From: CBDCWA01 sp965223255
GTDB lineage: Bacteria; Pseudomonadota; Alphaproteobacteria; Rhizobiales; Hyphomicrobiaceae
Assembly (NCBI GenBank): GCA_965223255.1
Contig: CBDCWA010000004.1
Coordinates: 1,550,001-1,614,000, forward strand
Length of the DNA: 64,000 nucleotides
Direction of reading: 5' to 3'
Under the pieces are notes generated by a model. That model worked only from the letters and a program-made list of their open reading frames with translations, did no database searches and had not been told where the DNA came from. The position numbers and the translations under genes were made by a program. Positions 45,878-55,375 of the stretch are shown here, piece by piece; within the stretch, counting starts at the first letter, position 1, and each line of letters begins with the position of its first letter.

Positions 45878-46888
45878 ATGACAGTGAGAGGCCAGGAGCA
45901 ACGGTTTGACGCAAAAAACCGATCGCGTTGGCGGCGGTACACCAGCCGGTTCTGCCTCGCGCTCTTGATCGCCTGCATCGGCAGTCATGCTCACATCAAT
46001 CCCGCCAATGCCGTGAAGATCGAACTGCATGATGTCGCGGCCGACCGCATTGAACGGCAACGCGCGCACGCAGCCGGCACGTTGGAATTGCCGGGCACTC
46101 CCAATTTAGACCAGCTTGAAGAGCGCTTGGCGGCAGCCGGCCTGAAGCTTGGCGCGCCGATATTCATTCGCTTGTTCAAAGCCGAATCGGAACTCGAAAT
46201 TTGGATGAAAAAGGGCGAACGCTTCGTGCTCTTTGCGACCTATCCGATGTGCCACTGGTCCGGTACGCTTGGCCCAAAGCAGATGGAAGGCGATCGCCAG
46301 AACCCGGAAGGCTTTTATGCCATTAACAGACGCAACCTACACCGTAGCGGACGCTGGCCAAATTCGCTAAACGTCGGCTATCCCAACCGCCTCGACCGGG
46401 GCCTCGATCGGACCGGCTCCTACATTCTCATTCATGGCGGCTGCACCTCTGTCGGTTGCTTTGCCATGACCGACGGCGTTGCCAAAGAAATCTTTAAATT
46501 GGCCAATCGCGCGTTACGTGCCGGCCAGAAGCGAATAGATCTTCATGCCTTTCCTTTTCGCATGACCCAGGCAAATCTGGATCGCTTCAGCGATGATCAA
46601 TGGGCAGACTTCTGGCGCGACCTAAAAAACGGATACGATGCCTTTAACGCCACGCGCATTCCACCGACCGTATCGGTGTGCAACAACCGCTATGAAATCA
46701 AGGCCGTCAACGAATATCGCCACACCACTTCATCCCGCCGCCGCAGCCGGCGCACATGGTGGACCAGCTATCCGCCGAAGGGCGATTGCTCCGAGGCAAA
46801 CACAAGTACAAGATCCGCAAGCAACGAGGCACCAATTTCGCCGTCCTCAAAGACTGGCAAGGCCAAAGCCGAGGTCGAGGCGAATTGA
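45878..46888 (+). CDS. Second L,D-transpeptidase-like protein
   Basis: This 336-residue protein has a long basic N-terminus (residues 1-24), then a hydrophobic segment ending at ANA (residue 45), most like a signal peptide. The YkuD-type core matches the preceding gene: IRLFKAESELEIW, GPKQMEGDRQNPEGFY, and catalytic HGGCTSVGC (His 186, Cys 194). It lacks the lipobox of its neighbour, so it is probably periplasmic. The C-terminal 60 residues are Ser/Arg-rich and low complexity. Confidence 0.84.
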   Translation: MTVRGQEQRFDAKNRSRWRRYTSRFCLALLIACIGSHAHINPANAVKIELHDVAADRIERQRAHAAGTLELPGTPNLDQLEERLAAAGLKLGAPIFIRLFKAESELEIWMKKGERFVLFATYPMCHWSGTLGPKQMEGDRQNPEGFYAINRRNLHRSGRWPNSLNVGYPNRLDRGLDRTGSYILIHGGCTSVGCFAMTDGVAKEIFKLANRALRAGQKRIDLHAFPFRMTQANLDRFSDDQWADFWRDLKNGYDAFNATRIPPTVSVCNNRYEIKAVNEYRHTTSSRRRSRRTWWTSYPPKGDCSEANTSTRSASNEAPISPSSKTGKAKAEVEAN

Positions 46889-46914
46889 AAACTGCTGCAA
46901 CAGCTTGAGTTTTC
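46887..46914 (+). terminator. Possible terminator hairpin
   Basis: GAAAACT pairs with AGTTTTC and GCTG with CAGC around CAA, with a TTG bulge, starting at the stop codon of the second transpeptidase gene. It lacks a clear downstream T-run, so it is only a candidate. Confidence 0.4.
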
Positions 46915-47152
46915 AGCGGCGAGATTCCGGTGCAACACTTGCAGAGGCCCCGCACGGTGTTGGACTCGACATTGTAGGCTAACAAAAAACAATATTTCGA
47001 GGCCGCCATCTCATGGCTGCGATCTCGGCCTGGTGCGTCCCGTCGAAGACGCGTCATTAACGCATCCTGCCGAAGACGCACGAACACCCTGGCAAAGCGA
47101 AAAATTGCATCTTAACCGCAAAGGCCTGAGCTACAGCAGAGCCTGACAAGCT

Positions 47153-47620
47153 CTAGTTCTCATCTTCCGGAAGGCGCGGGAGCGGTACGACAGGGATGCC
47201 TTCCTCATGCAGCTCTTTTGCCTCATTGAGGCTCGCCTCGCCATAAATGCTGCGCTCTTCGGTCTCCTCGTAGTGCATCCGCTTTGCTTCCTCGGCAAAC
47301 CGGTCACCGACATATTCCGAATTCGAGCGAACGTATTGGCGAAATTTTCGGATTGCCGCAACGACCTCCTTGTCGGCACCAGCAGGAACGCTGGCCATCG
47401 CCGTTGCGTCTGGCGCAACCGGTTCAGCCTGTGGGCTTGCATGTTTCCTGCGCTTGGGGCTCGACACGTTCGGCGCCATCAATGCCTTTTCGATACGCGC
47501 ACTCCCGCACGTCGGACAGGTCACCAAGCCGCGCGCGCACTGGCGATCAAAATCTTCGCTATCGCCGAACCAACCCTCGAATTGGTGGTCCTTATCACAT
47601 TTGAGTTGATATCGAATCAT
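47153..47620 (-). CDS. DUF1178 family protein
   Basis: This 155-residue protein starts with a zinc-ribbon-like region, with single cysteines in QLKCD and RQCARG and the pair CPTC. It has the DUF1178 C-terminal core (AIRKFRQYVRSNSEYVGDRFAEEAKRMHYEE, in part) and a Pro-rich end. The function is unknown, but it is usual in alphaproteobacteria next to the nitrilase gene. It follows that gene by 9 bases on the same strand. Confidence 0.9.
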   Translation of the reverse strand: MIRYQLKCDKDHQFEGWFGDSEDFDRQCARGLVTCPTCGSARIEKALMAPNVSSPKRRKHASPQAEPVAPDATAMASVPAGADKEVVAAIRKFRQYVRSNSEYVGDRFAEEAKRMHYEETEERSIYGEASLNEAKELHEEGIPVVPLPRLPEDEN

Positions 47621-47629
47621 TATCGCGCC

Positions 47630-48484
47630 TCAGCCATCGACCAACTCGCCCTGCAGCTCGACTTCAAACGGACGATCATGCTGTAACGAGGGCACGCGCG
47701 TGCGCGCGGTATCTAGGACGTCCAAATCTATGTCTGCCATAATTACCGATGGCGTGTCTGCATCACCCTCCGCCAACACCTCACCCCATGGCGAAACCAC
47801 CAAACTATGGCCATAGGTACTACGTCCATTTTCGTGCGCACCGCCTTGCGCCGCGGCAAACACGAAACATTGACACTCAATCGCGCGGGCCTTCAAGAGG
47901 GCATGCCAATGGACTGTTCCAGTCGGTACCGTAAATGCGGCCGGTACGGTCAAAAACTTCGCGCCTGCCTTTGCCAAAGCCCGATAAAGATATGGAAAGC
48001 GCAAATCATAGCAAATCGTCATTCCAAGCGTGCCCCACGGCAAATTGGTAACAACTCCTTTCAATCCAGGCTCATAGGAGTTGCTTTCGCGGTAGGTTTC
48101 ACCACCAGGCAGATCGACATCGAACATATGAATCTTGTCATAACGCGCGACAATCTCACCATCCGGCGAAAACAGCATCGAGCGATTGGCTGTCTTCTCG
48201 CTGTTTTTCAAATGCACGATCACTGATCCAATATGCAGCCACGTGCGCAACTCACGTGCCAAGTCGGAAAACCGTTCGACGGCGACATTGCCATCTTCCG
48301 GCGCGGTTGCTGCCAGCAGCTTCGCCCGTTCAAGCTCCATGATATTGGTCGTCTCAGGTGTTAAAATGTAGTCCGCGCCCTGGCTGCGAGCCTCACGGAT
48401 CAACCGGCAAGCCTCATCGAGATTTGGCCCGACAGTGCGCCCCGAACACATCTGCACCAGGCCCGCCTTGAATATCTTTGCCAC
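47630..48484 (-). CDS. Carbon-nitrogen hydrolase (nitrilase superfamily)
   Basis: This 284-residue protein has the Glu-Lys-Cys triad layout: TPETTN (Glu 43), YDKIHMFDVDLPG (Lys) and MTICYDLRFPYLYR (Cys). The nearest group is the Nit/omega-amidase branch, which hydrolyses deaminated glutathione or alpha-keto acid amides. The start is GTG with GGGAGATAG upstream. It sits in a comF-grxC-nitrilase-DUF1178 run typical of the class, so a glutathione-related repair role is plausible. Confidence 0.9.
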   Translation of the reverse strand: MAKIFKAGLVQMCSGRTVGPNLDEACRLIREARSQGADYILTPETTNIMELERAKLLAATAPEDGNVAVERFSDLARELRTWLHIGSVIVHLKNSEKTANRSMLFSPDGEIVARYDKIHMFDVDLPGGETYRESNSYEPGLKGVVTNLPWGTLGMTICYDLRFPYLYRALAKAGAKFLTVPAAFTVPTGTVHWHALLKARAIECQCFVFAAAQGGAHENGRSTYGHSLVVSPWGEVLAEGDADTPSVIMADIDLDVLDTARTRVPSLQHDRPFEVELQGELVDG

Positions 48485-48523
48485 AAGCTATCTCCCATCC
48501 GTTCACGGCCACATTGAAGGTCT

Positions 48524-48781
48524 CTATGCCTCCAACATGTCGTCGAGCAGGTTCTTGCGCTCGAGCTCAAAGAGCTCATCACAACCCCCGACATGTGTAT
48601 CGCCAATCCAAATCTGCGGCACCGTTCGCCGCCCCCCGGCCTTTTCCGTCATTTCGGCTCTGATCGACGGCTGCCAAGTTACGTCGATCTCCGAATACGC
48701 AACGCCCTTGCGGTCCAAAAGCGCCTTTGCCATTTGGCAATAAGGACAGAGCTTAGTTGCATAGATTACGACGTCAGACAT
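48524..48781 (-). CDS. grxC: Glutaredoxin 3
   Basis: This 85-residue glutaredoxin has the CPYC active site (KLCPYCQMAKALL), RTVPQIWIG and GGCDELFELE, matching the GrxC group. It reduces protein disulfides and glutathione mixed disulfides. The ATG at 48781 starts MSDVVIYAT; the frame is open upstream without a ribosome site. It lies 39 bases before the nitrilase gene and 130 bases after comF. Confidence 0.93.
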   Translation of the reverse strand: MSDVVIYATKLCPYCQMAKALLDRKGVAYSEIDVTWQPSIRAEMTEKAGGRRTVPQIWIGDTHVGGCDELFELERKNLLDDMLEA

Positions 48782-48911
48782 ACCTTTGGGGTCCAGAAAA
48801 TCACGATATGTTGGGGCTAATTCGCAAGGGCGTATAGTATGGACTTTGCACATATATAAAGCGTCACAGGCAATTTTTCCAGACACACCCCGCCGACCGA
48901 GCTTAACGATA

Positions 48912-49706
48912 TCAGGTATAAGCGCGAGCGGGATCGACAACCCGGGCGAGCGCCAATATATCCACACGCGCAGCTCCAGCCCGCTTTAAGGCCCTGGCGC
49001 ACGCCGAAACTGTAGCCCCAGTGGTTATGACATCGTCGATCACCAGCACATTGCGCCCGCTCACGGTCTTGCCGCCCCGTCTATTGACCTTGAAGGCCCC
49101 GGCAACATTGCGTTGCCTCTGATTGAGCGTCAATCGAACCTGGCTCGTAGTGTTCTTTACCCTTTGCAGCAACTGCATATCGACGGGAAGGTTGGTTCCA
49201 GCGGCAATATCAGTTGCCAACAGTGCTGCCTGATTAAATGCTCGCCGAAACAGACGCCAGCGATGCAAGGGTACCGGAACAATGAGATCGCATTCGGACC
49301 AGAGGTCGCCTCCGGCAGCAATGAGCCAACGCGAAAACAATTGGCGATGCTCGAGACGGTCAGCGTATTTCATGCCCAAAATAAGAGTCCGCATTGTATC
49401 ACCATAAGCTGCAACCGCACGTGCCCGATCGTATGCCGGCGGCTCAGCGAGGGCGCCGGCTGAGACGATGCGGCCACCCGGATCAAACGGCATCGGAATA
49501 CCCAGCACATCGCAGATTGGTGGTTGAATAAAAGCGATGTCCCGCCAACAAGCGGCACACAGCGCAGCATGGCGGGTAACCGGCACCTGGCAGCTTGCGC
49601 AAGCCGGTGGCATAAACAAATCACCTGTTCGCGCCAAATACCGGGCACACAAATCGCGGATTCGCCATGTATTCGTGTGCAGCTGCTCCTGTAGCGCCTT
49701 GTTCAT
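48912..49706 (-). CDS. comF: ComF family phosphoribosyltransferase-like protein
   Basis: This 264-residue protein has an N-terminal zinc-finger region (PPACASC and LCAACWRDI) and the PRTase fold. The ribose-5-phosphate loop is VLVIDDVITTGATVSACARA. Homologues are linked to DNA uptake in some bacteria, though here it is mainly a conserved housekeeping neighbour of grxC. It is divergent from the methyltransferase gene across 100 bases. Confidence 0.9.
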   Translation of the reverse strand: MNKALQEQLHTNTWRIRDLCARYLARTGDLFMPPACASCQVPVTRHAALCAACWRDIAFIQPPICDVLGIPMPFDPGGRIVSAGALAEPPAYDRARAVAAYGDTMRTLILGMKYADRLEHRQLFSRWLIAAGGDLWSECDLIVPVPLHRWRLFRRAFNQAALLATDIAAGTNLPVDMQLLQRVKNTTSQVRLTLNQRQRNVAGAFKVNRRGGKTVSGRNVLVIDDVITTGATVSACARALKRAGAARVDILALARVVDPARAYT

Positions 49707-49806
49707 AGTGGAGCTCCGTGTAAACTCTCAGGTTGTGCATACCTGCGTGCCTCAACGCGAGGCTATTGCAACAGAAACACAGACGACGGATGATTGCAAA
49801 AGGATC

Positions 49807-50706
49807 ATGACGACGCCCACTATTGTGTTTGACAAGGCGCTGCTTAAAGTGCGGCGCAACCGGGCCAAGGCCACCATAAAGTCGGTCGATTATCTGCTGG
49901 TGCACGTCGCACAAGATTTCATCGAGCGCTTGTCCCTCATCCAGCGCACCTTTCCCAGGGCCCTAAATCTTGGGGCACATCACGGCCTTATAACCGAGCA
50001 CTTGCGCGGCAAGGCCGGTATCGCGGAAATCATCGATATGGATGACGCGGAGGACCTCGTTGCACTTTGTTCTGGCAAACAAGTTGTTGCCAGTGAAGAG
50101 CAGCTACCTTTCGGCACCGAATGCTTTGATCTTATTTTTTCCGGGCTAAAGCTGCATTACCTCAACGATCTCCCAGGCACTCTGATACAGGCCCGCCAGG
50201 CCCTGAAGCCGGACGGCTTGTTTCTGGCCGCACTCCTTGGTGGCGTCACATTACGCGAACTGCGCCAGGCGTTCCTTGCCGCGGAAGGGGAGTTGACAGG
50301 TGGCGCAAGCCCCCGCGTCGCTCCGTTTCTGGACGTCCGCGAAGCTGGCGCCCTGTTGCAGCGGGCCGGCTTTGCATTGCCTGTGACCGACAGCGACATC
50401 TTGACGGTTACTTACCCGTCGATGTTGCACTTGATCCACGAATTGCGCGCAATGGGTGCCACTAACGCATTGGCCGAACGCTCAAGGCGCCCCTTGCGGC
50501 GCCAAACACTTGCGCGTGCCGCAGAATTCTACGCTGAGAATTATTCAGAACCCAATGGGCATATCAGGGCCACATTCGAGATCATCACCATGACCGGTTG
50601 GGCGCCACACGAAAGCCAGCCAAAACCCCTGCGCCCGGGCAGCGCCAAGACAAGCCTCGCGAGTGTTTTGCCACCATCAGGAAAGCCACGCTCTTCGGGT
50701 AGATAG
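49807..50706 (+). CDS. SAM-dependent methyltransferase-like protein (BioC/NDUFAF5-like)
   Basis: This 299-residue protein has a class I methyltransferase fold: ALNLGAHHGLITEHL in place of motif I, QLPFGTECFDLIFSGLKLHYLND (in part) and ALKPDGLFLAALLGG. Motif I is degenerate (LGAHHG rather than the usual D-x-GxGxG), which fits the BioC/NDUFAF5-like branch of alphaproteobacteria. A hydroxylase or methyltransferase role in complex I assembly is inferred only. AAAAGGATC precedes the ATG at 49807; upstream in-frame codons reach into the comF gene. Confidence 0.85.
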   Translation: MTTPTIVFDKALLKVRRNRAKATIKSVDYLLVHVAQDFIERLSLIQRTFPRALNLGAHHGLITEHLRGKAGIAEIIDMDDAEDLVALCSGKQVVASEEQLPFGTECFDLIFSGLKLHYLNDLPGTLIQARQALKPDGLFLAALLGGVTLRELRQAFLAAEGELTGGASPRVAPFLDVREAGALLQRAGFALPVTDSDILTVTYPSMLHLIHELRAMGATNALAERSRRPLRRQTLARAAEFYAENYSEPNGHIRATFEIITMTGWAPHESQPKPLRPGSAKTSLASVLPPSGKPRSSGR

Positions 50707-50778
50707 TGGTGGTGCCTCAGAACAATCGCGATTTGGATTATAATTGCTTTCGACCGTGAAGTATTGATAGGACGTGTC

Positions 50779-51486
50779 ATGAAAGTGATATCCGGCGCCT
50801 TCACAGTGATCGCAACAATCTGCCTCCTCGGCATTGACTTTGCCGAAGCGTCAAGCCAGCGCGCCGTCAAAGTCGGCGGCAGCGTTTCCGCCTTGATCAT
50901 GCCAAAAGGCAAACCGCGCGCCAGCGTCATTCTGATGGCCGGTGGTCACGGTCGCTTGGGCGTGACGTCTGCAGGCCGCATCACCAGATTACGTGGCAAT
51001 CAATTGGTGCGCACCCGCCATGCCTATGCGCGACGCGGCCGCGCGGTGTTGGTCCTCGATTCTGGCGCTTCGCTGGCAGCCGCCGTCAAGTTTATGGCCA
51101 AGATACGCCGACCGGTAACGGTGATTGCCACCAGTCGCGGCACATTAAGGGCGGCACGCGGGATCAGAGCCGGCGCCCGTCCGAATGCCCTCGTCCTGAC
51201 CGCCGGCATGCTGACACCAGCATCCGGCGGCGGCTCGTCGTTTTCCAGCATCCTGGGCTCGCCCAAACGCATGCCACGAACCCTGGTTATTCATCATCGG
51301 GATGACGCGTGCCATGTCACCCTACCGAAAGGTGTTCGCCCGTTTATTAGGTGGGCACGCGGCAAAGCGAGGGCCGTATGGCTAAGTGGTGGACGTGATG
51401 TAGGTCATCGTTGCAGGGCGCGATCACATCACGGCTTCAATGGTCTGGACGGCAAGGTGGTCTCGCTGGCAGCGGGCTTCCGTTAA
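50779..51486 (+). CDS. Secreted alpha/beta-hydrolase-like protein
   Basis: This 235-residue protein has a signal peptide (cut after AEA, residue 23). ILMAGGHGRLGV lies near residue 55, VIATSRGT near residue 116 is a possible nucleophile elbow, HHRDDACH follows near residue 175, and SHHGFNG near the end could supply the histidine. This order fits a small periplasmic alpha/beta hydrolase, with TSRG rather than GxSxG. AGGACG precedes the ATG at 50779. It converges with the orphan Mo-hydroxylase gene 11 bases away. The function is unknown. Confidence 0.65.
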   Translation: MKVISGAFTVIATICLLGIDFAEASSQRAVKVGGSVSALIMPKGKPRASVILMAGGHGRLGVTSAGRITRLRGNQLVRTRHAYARRGRAVLVLDSGASLAAAVKFMAKIRRPVTVIATSRGTLRAARGIRAGARPNALVLTAGMLTPASGGGSSFSSILGSPKRMPRTLVIHHRDDACHVTLPKGVRPFIRWARGKARAVWLSGGRDVGHRCRARSHHGFNGLDGKVVSLAAGFR

Positions 51487-51497
51487 AACAAGAAGAC

Positions 51498-53816
51498 CTA
51501 ACCCTTTTCCGCCTGCATCGCCTGCCAGATCCGATAAGGAGTCGTTGGCATGTCTATGTGCTTTACGCCAAGCACCGATAAAGCATCGACAATCGCGTTG
51601 GCCACCGCCGGCACGGCACCGACAGTGCCGGCTTCCCCGGCCCCCTTTACACCCAGCGGGTTAGCTTTCGTCGGGACTGGATTAGAGACGATGTCGAATT
51701 TCGACAGACCAAGCGCGCGAGGCATCGGATAATCCATCAGCGAACCGGTCAACAATTGCCCGCTCTCCTGATCGAATTTGATGTCTTCCATCAAAACCTG
51801 TCCGATGCCCTGTGCCACACCACCCATAATCTGCCCCTTCAACAACAGCGGATTAAGGACAGTTCCGACGTCATCACTGACCGTGTAGCGCACGATTTCA
51901 ACCGCACCAGTATCTTCATCAATTTCCAATTCGCACACATGACAGCCATTGGGATAGCTCGCTTGTGGGCTGTAATGCACCGACTGCCCAATCAGACCGG
52001 GCTCAAGGTCCTCAGGCAAACGCGCCGGCTGGGCCGCCGCACGCGCAACCTCCGCGATTGACACCGTTTCATTGGTTTGCCGATTTGTGAACACGCCATC
52101 GCGATAGTCGACCGCATCAACATTAAGCAAATGCGCCGCAATCCGGTGTGCTTTCGCAAGCACTTTTTGGCTTGCCTCCAATATGGCAGATCCGCCAAGT
52201 GCCGCCGTCCTCGACCCGCCACTCCCTTCGCCATAAAACACCGCATCCGTATCGCCCTGAACGTAGGAAATCGTGTCAGGATCGAGCCCCAATGTGTCGG
52301 CAACCAATTGCTTGAAAATCGTTTCGTGGCCTTGGCCTTGCGTGATTGCACCGGACAGAATAGTCACCGTGCCGGAGCGGTCGAAGCGTACTTCGGCACC
52401 TTCATAGCCAGCACTTGCTGATTTTTCGATCGTGAAGGACACACCAATGCCTCTGAGCTTACCGCGCTTGCGCGCGTCCACCCGGCGCGCTTCAAAGCCG
52501 GCATAATCGGCTCTATCGATGGCCATATCCATGGTCTTGGAAAACTGCCCGCAATCGTATGTGAATGTGAGCTTGGTCTTATAGGGGAAAGCATCGTCTG
52601 GGATCAGGTTCTTCCGTCTGAGATGCACGGGATCGAAACCGAGCTCATCGGCAGCAATGTCAATGATTCGTTCGACAAAATATGCCGCTTCCGGCCGCCC
52701 ATTACCGCGGTAAGAACGCAGCGGATTGGTATTCGAAAAGACCGTCATAACATCTGCCCGAATGGCATCGAAGTTGTAGACACCAGCAAACGAACCGAGA
52801 TTGCTGATTGCCGAACCTTCACCGCCGCTATGCAAATACGCGCCAACACTGACCACATTGTTGAGCTTCAGGCCGCGAAAGGTCCCGTCAGCATCGAGTG
52901 CGATCGCCACGTCTGCAACATTGTCCCGCGCCTGGCAATCGCTGACAAATGCCTCCGAACGCGTGGACGTCCATTTCACCGGCCGACCAACAGCGCGAGA
53001 TGCGAACAGCGTCAGGATGTTCTCGCCGTAAATGGATCCCTTCATCCCAAAACTGCCACCAACATCACCAACGAGCACACGCACCTTGCTCTCTGCCACG
53101 CCCATGACACGTGCCACCAACTGGCGCATTCGGAATGAGCGTTGTGCGGTCATGCGCAAGGTGTAACGGTCCTGACTTGCGTCATAATCGCCAATGCATG
53201 CACGCGGCTCCATGGTTGCCGCGGTTACCCGGTTGACCAGCAGGCGCTGCGAGATCACATGGTCGGCTGCCTGAAAGGCCGCCTCCGTCGCCGCCGCATC
53301 CCCGAATGCACCGACATAACAAATGTTATTGTCGCAATCGTCCCAGACACGCGGCGCATCAGGCTCTTTCACCGTCGCAGTCCCGATTGCCGCAGGCAGC
53401 GGATCATAACTGACCTCGATCAGTTCGCTCGCATCGATGGCCTCTGCCAAAGTCTCAGCCACCACAAAGGCGACGGGATCGCCAACCCATCGGACACGGT
53501 CATCAATCAGCGCCGGCAGGCGCGGACGGTAAAGTCCCTCACCATTGGGCCGCTTCATTTTGTTGTTGCCGGTTGGCAAATCATCATGGCCGGAGCGCGC
53601 CCAATCCTCACCGGTCAGAACCGCCAACACGCCGGGCATTTTCTTGGCTGCATCGATATTGATGGCAGTGATACGCGCATGCGCAACAGATGCCCGCAAT
53701 ACGAAGCCATGCACCATACCTGGCAATGAGAAATCATCGGCAAAGCGCCCGCCGCCGCGCAACAACCGCGGATCTTCAAACCGCGACACCGATTGGCCAA
53801 TTGCAAATTCTCCCAT
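51498..53816 (-). CDS. Orphan molybdenum hydroxylase large subunit
   Basis: This 772-residue protein is a xanthine-dehydrogenase-family molybdopterin subunit. FEDPRLLRGGGRFADD opens it, GGSFGMKGSIY and SYRGNGRPE (the form II-type loop) lie in the middle, and the catalytic glutamate is in GVKGAGEAGTVG near the end. The loop is unlike CO dehydrogenase form I. No FAD or [2Fe-2S] subunit gene is adjacent, so it may share partners from the operon at 6.8-11.2 kb or others elsewhere. It is divergent from the HD-domain-like gene. Confidence 0.9.
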   Translation of the reverse strand: MGEFAIGQSVSRFEDPRLLRGGGRFADDFSLPGMVHGFVLRASVAHARITAINIDAAKKMPGVLAVLTGEDWARSGHDDLPTGNNKMKRPNGEGLYRPRLPALIDDRVRWVGDPVAFVVAETLAEAIDASELIEVSYDPLPAAIGTATVKEPDAPRVWDDCDNNICYVGAFGDAAATEAAFQAADHVISQRLLVNRVTAATMEPRACIGDYDASQDRYTLRMTAQRSFRMRQLVARVMGVAESKVRVLVGDVGGSFGMKGSIYGENILTLFASRAVGRPVKWTSTRSEAFVSDCQARDNVADVAIALDADGTFRGLKLNNVVSVGAYLHSGGEGSAISNLGSFAGVYNFDAIRADVMTVFSNTNPLRSYRGNGRPEAAYFVERIIDIAADELGFDPVHLRRKNLIPDDAFPYKTKLTFTYDCGQFSKTMDMAIDRADYAGFEARRVDARKRGKLRGIGVSFTIEKSASAGYEGAEVRFDRSGTVTILSGAITQGQGHETIFKQLVADTLGLDPDTISYVQGDTDAVFYGEGSGGSRTAALGGSAILEASQKVLAKAHRIAAHLLNVDAVDYRDGVFTNRQTNETVSIAEVARAAAQPARLPEDLEPGLIGQSVHYSPQASYPNGCHVCELEIDEDTGAVEIVRYTVSDDVGTVLNPLLLKGQIMGGVAQGIGQVLMEDIKFDQESGQLLTGSLMDYPMPRALGLSKFDIVSNPVPTKANPLGVKGAGEAGTVGAVPAVANAIVDALSVLGVKHIDMPTTPYRIWQAMQAEKG

Positions 53817-54082
53817 TATGTCTCCCCAAGCGACGTATCGCGCTAGACCATCACAGCAAATAACCGAGTGCTTTGCCCCTTCTATTACACAGAACCCGAC
53901 AAGCGAAAATAGCCGGTGTCTATCTCGGTCACTTCGTCGCTTCCGTTAGCAATTACGGCCATGTTGTGCGGCTCCCGAGACTAAGGACCAGCCAACACCC
54001 GGGTCCCGCAGTCTCCAACACCCCTTGATTTTTTCCGCACCGAAGAGTGCAATGGCCGAAACCCACATTTTAGGAGTGCGCC

Positions 54083-54901
54083 ATGGCACAGGACAGCAGA
54101 CTGTCGCATCAGGATCTCGTTCAAGAGGCCATCCGGATTGCAGCGGAAAGAGTTACACCGGAGATGAACGTTGACGAAAAAGATTCGATCCTTGAGTTAG
54201 CGATGATGAGCTTATTGGACCGGGCGGTGATGGTTCCCTATTTCGGCCGTGTCGGAAAATTGGCAGCCGGGCGCAACGACAAGCATCCGGGCCAATACCT
54301 AATGCATTATGACCCTCGCCTGCCGGAGATGCCCGAGAAACCGACGTTGGTGGACTATTTTAAGCGTCGAATCATGCTGCGAGATGGCGGTGGTAATCAT
54401 CTGTTACAAAGCGCCAACCTGGCCCGAAAAAATGGTCTGCCGGACAACCTCGTCCTCGCCTGTCTGCTCCACGACATTTCGGTCAACGTCTATATTCGCA
54501 CCGACCACGGCTATCACGGCGCACAATTGATAGAACCCTATGTCGATGAAGAGACAGCCTTTGCCGTACGCTATCATCAGGCGTTGCGGTTCTATCCCGA
54601 TGAGTCCGTCGGTTATGAATATCCAGATCTCTACCGGCGCGCCTTCGGCGAGGATTATCGCCCGCCGCCTTACGTACAACGCGCATACGACTATGCGCGA
54701 AACCATAAGTGGTACATGTCAGCCCGCCTCGTTACCGCCAACGACCTTTATGCCTTTGATCCCGACGTCAAAGTTGACATAGAGGACTTCACCGACATCA
54801 TCGGGCGCTCCTTTAAGCAACCCGAAGAAGGCCTCGGCTTTGACAACAGTCCGAGCTCGCATATGTGGCGCAGCATCATCTGGCCGAACAATTATCTGTA
54901 A
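54083..54901 (+). CDS. HD-domain-like protein of unknown function
   Basis: This 272-residue protein has LACLLHDIS near residue 130, a typical HD metal motif. HLLQSANLARKNGL (His) precedes it and DHGYHGAQLI then VRYHQALRFYPDE follow. The order suggests a metal-dependent phosphohydrolase or oxygenase of the HD fold. The N-terminal half is helical without a recognised domain. AGGAGTGCGCC precedes the ATG. It is divergent from the orphan Mo-hydroxylase gene across 266 bases and is followed by a terminator shared with the minus strand. The substrate is not known. Confidence 0.7.
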   Translation: MAQDSRLSHQDLVQEAIRIAAERVTPEMNVDEKDSILELAMMSLLDRAVMVPYFGRVGKLAAGRNDKHPGQYLMHYDPRLPEMPEKPTLVDYFKRRIMLRDGGGNHLLQSANLARKNGLPDNLVLACLLHDISVNVYIRTDHGYHGAQLIEPYVDEETAFAVRYHQALRFYPDESVGYEYPDLYRRAFGEDYRPPPYVQRAYDYARNHKWYMSARLVTANDLYAFDPDVKVDIEDFTDIIGRSFKQPEEGLGFDNSPSSHMWRSIIWPNNYL

Positions 54902-54920
54902 CCGAGATCCTTAAAAAACA

Positions 54921-54953
54921 ACAAGGGCCTGCACCAGGCGCGCAGACCCTTGT
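54921..54953 (-). terminator. Intrinsic terminator for the SPFH/integrase remnant
   Basis: ACAAGGG-C-CTGC pairs with GCAG-A-CCCTTGT around a 9-base loop. On the minus strand TTGTTTTTTAAGG follows the hairpin, giving the T-run, so it acts mainly for the minus-strand gene ending at 54977. On the plus strand it follows the HD-like gene. Confidence 0.75.
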
Positions 54954-54976
54954 CATGTGGTCTTTGCCGAACCGGA

Positions 54977-55375
54977 TCAATCGTCCTTGTTGGCGAGCCG
55001 GTAGAGGTTTTTCAGCATCGCATCGAAGCCGCCGGCCCCATCGCCGGTGTGCAGATCGATCCGCCCGACTTTTTCCACCAGCTTCTCCAGCGCCTCCAGC
55101 TCCTTCAGACGCAACAGCAATGGATTATCTTCCATCAGCCGTGACGTGTTCAGCAAAGAGCGTGTTGCCGCAGTCTCTTCCTGGCGCCGGATGAGGTTGG
55201 CCTTGGCGACGCGCTCAGCCTCGACGACCTTGTTCAGGAGCTCGCGCACTTCACCCGGGCTCAGATATTCCCGGCTGCGAAGCTCCCGGTTGGTCTTTCG
55301 TTTGGCAACTGTCCGTTTTTCAGTGCTTGCGGCTTTCCTGCTGCCATAACAGATCACAATAGACTGGAGATCCAC
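54977..55375 (-). pseudogene. Apparent integrase/SPFH-protein chimera (remnant)
   Basis: The frame encodes about 132 residues. Residues from about 47 on (VVEAERVAKANLIRRQEETA, then LLNTSRLMEDNPLLLRLKEL, then EKVGRIDLHTGDG) match the C-terminal end of SPFH/band-7 slipin-like proteins. Residues 20-45 (KRTVAKRKTNRELRSREYLS) look instead like the N-terminus of a tyrosine integrase. No SPFH domain or integrase catalytic domain is present. The start is a GTG with no ribosome site. It looks like a recombination junction between two genes. Confidence in the two halves is moderate because no search was run. Confidence 0.55.
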
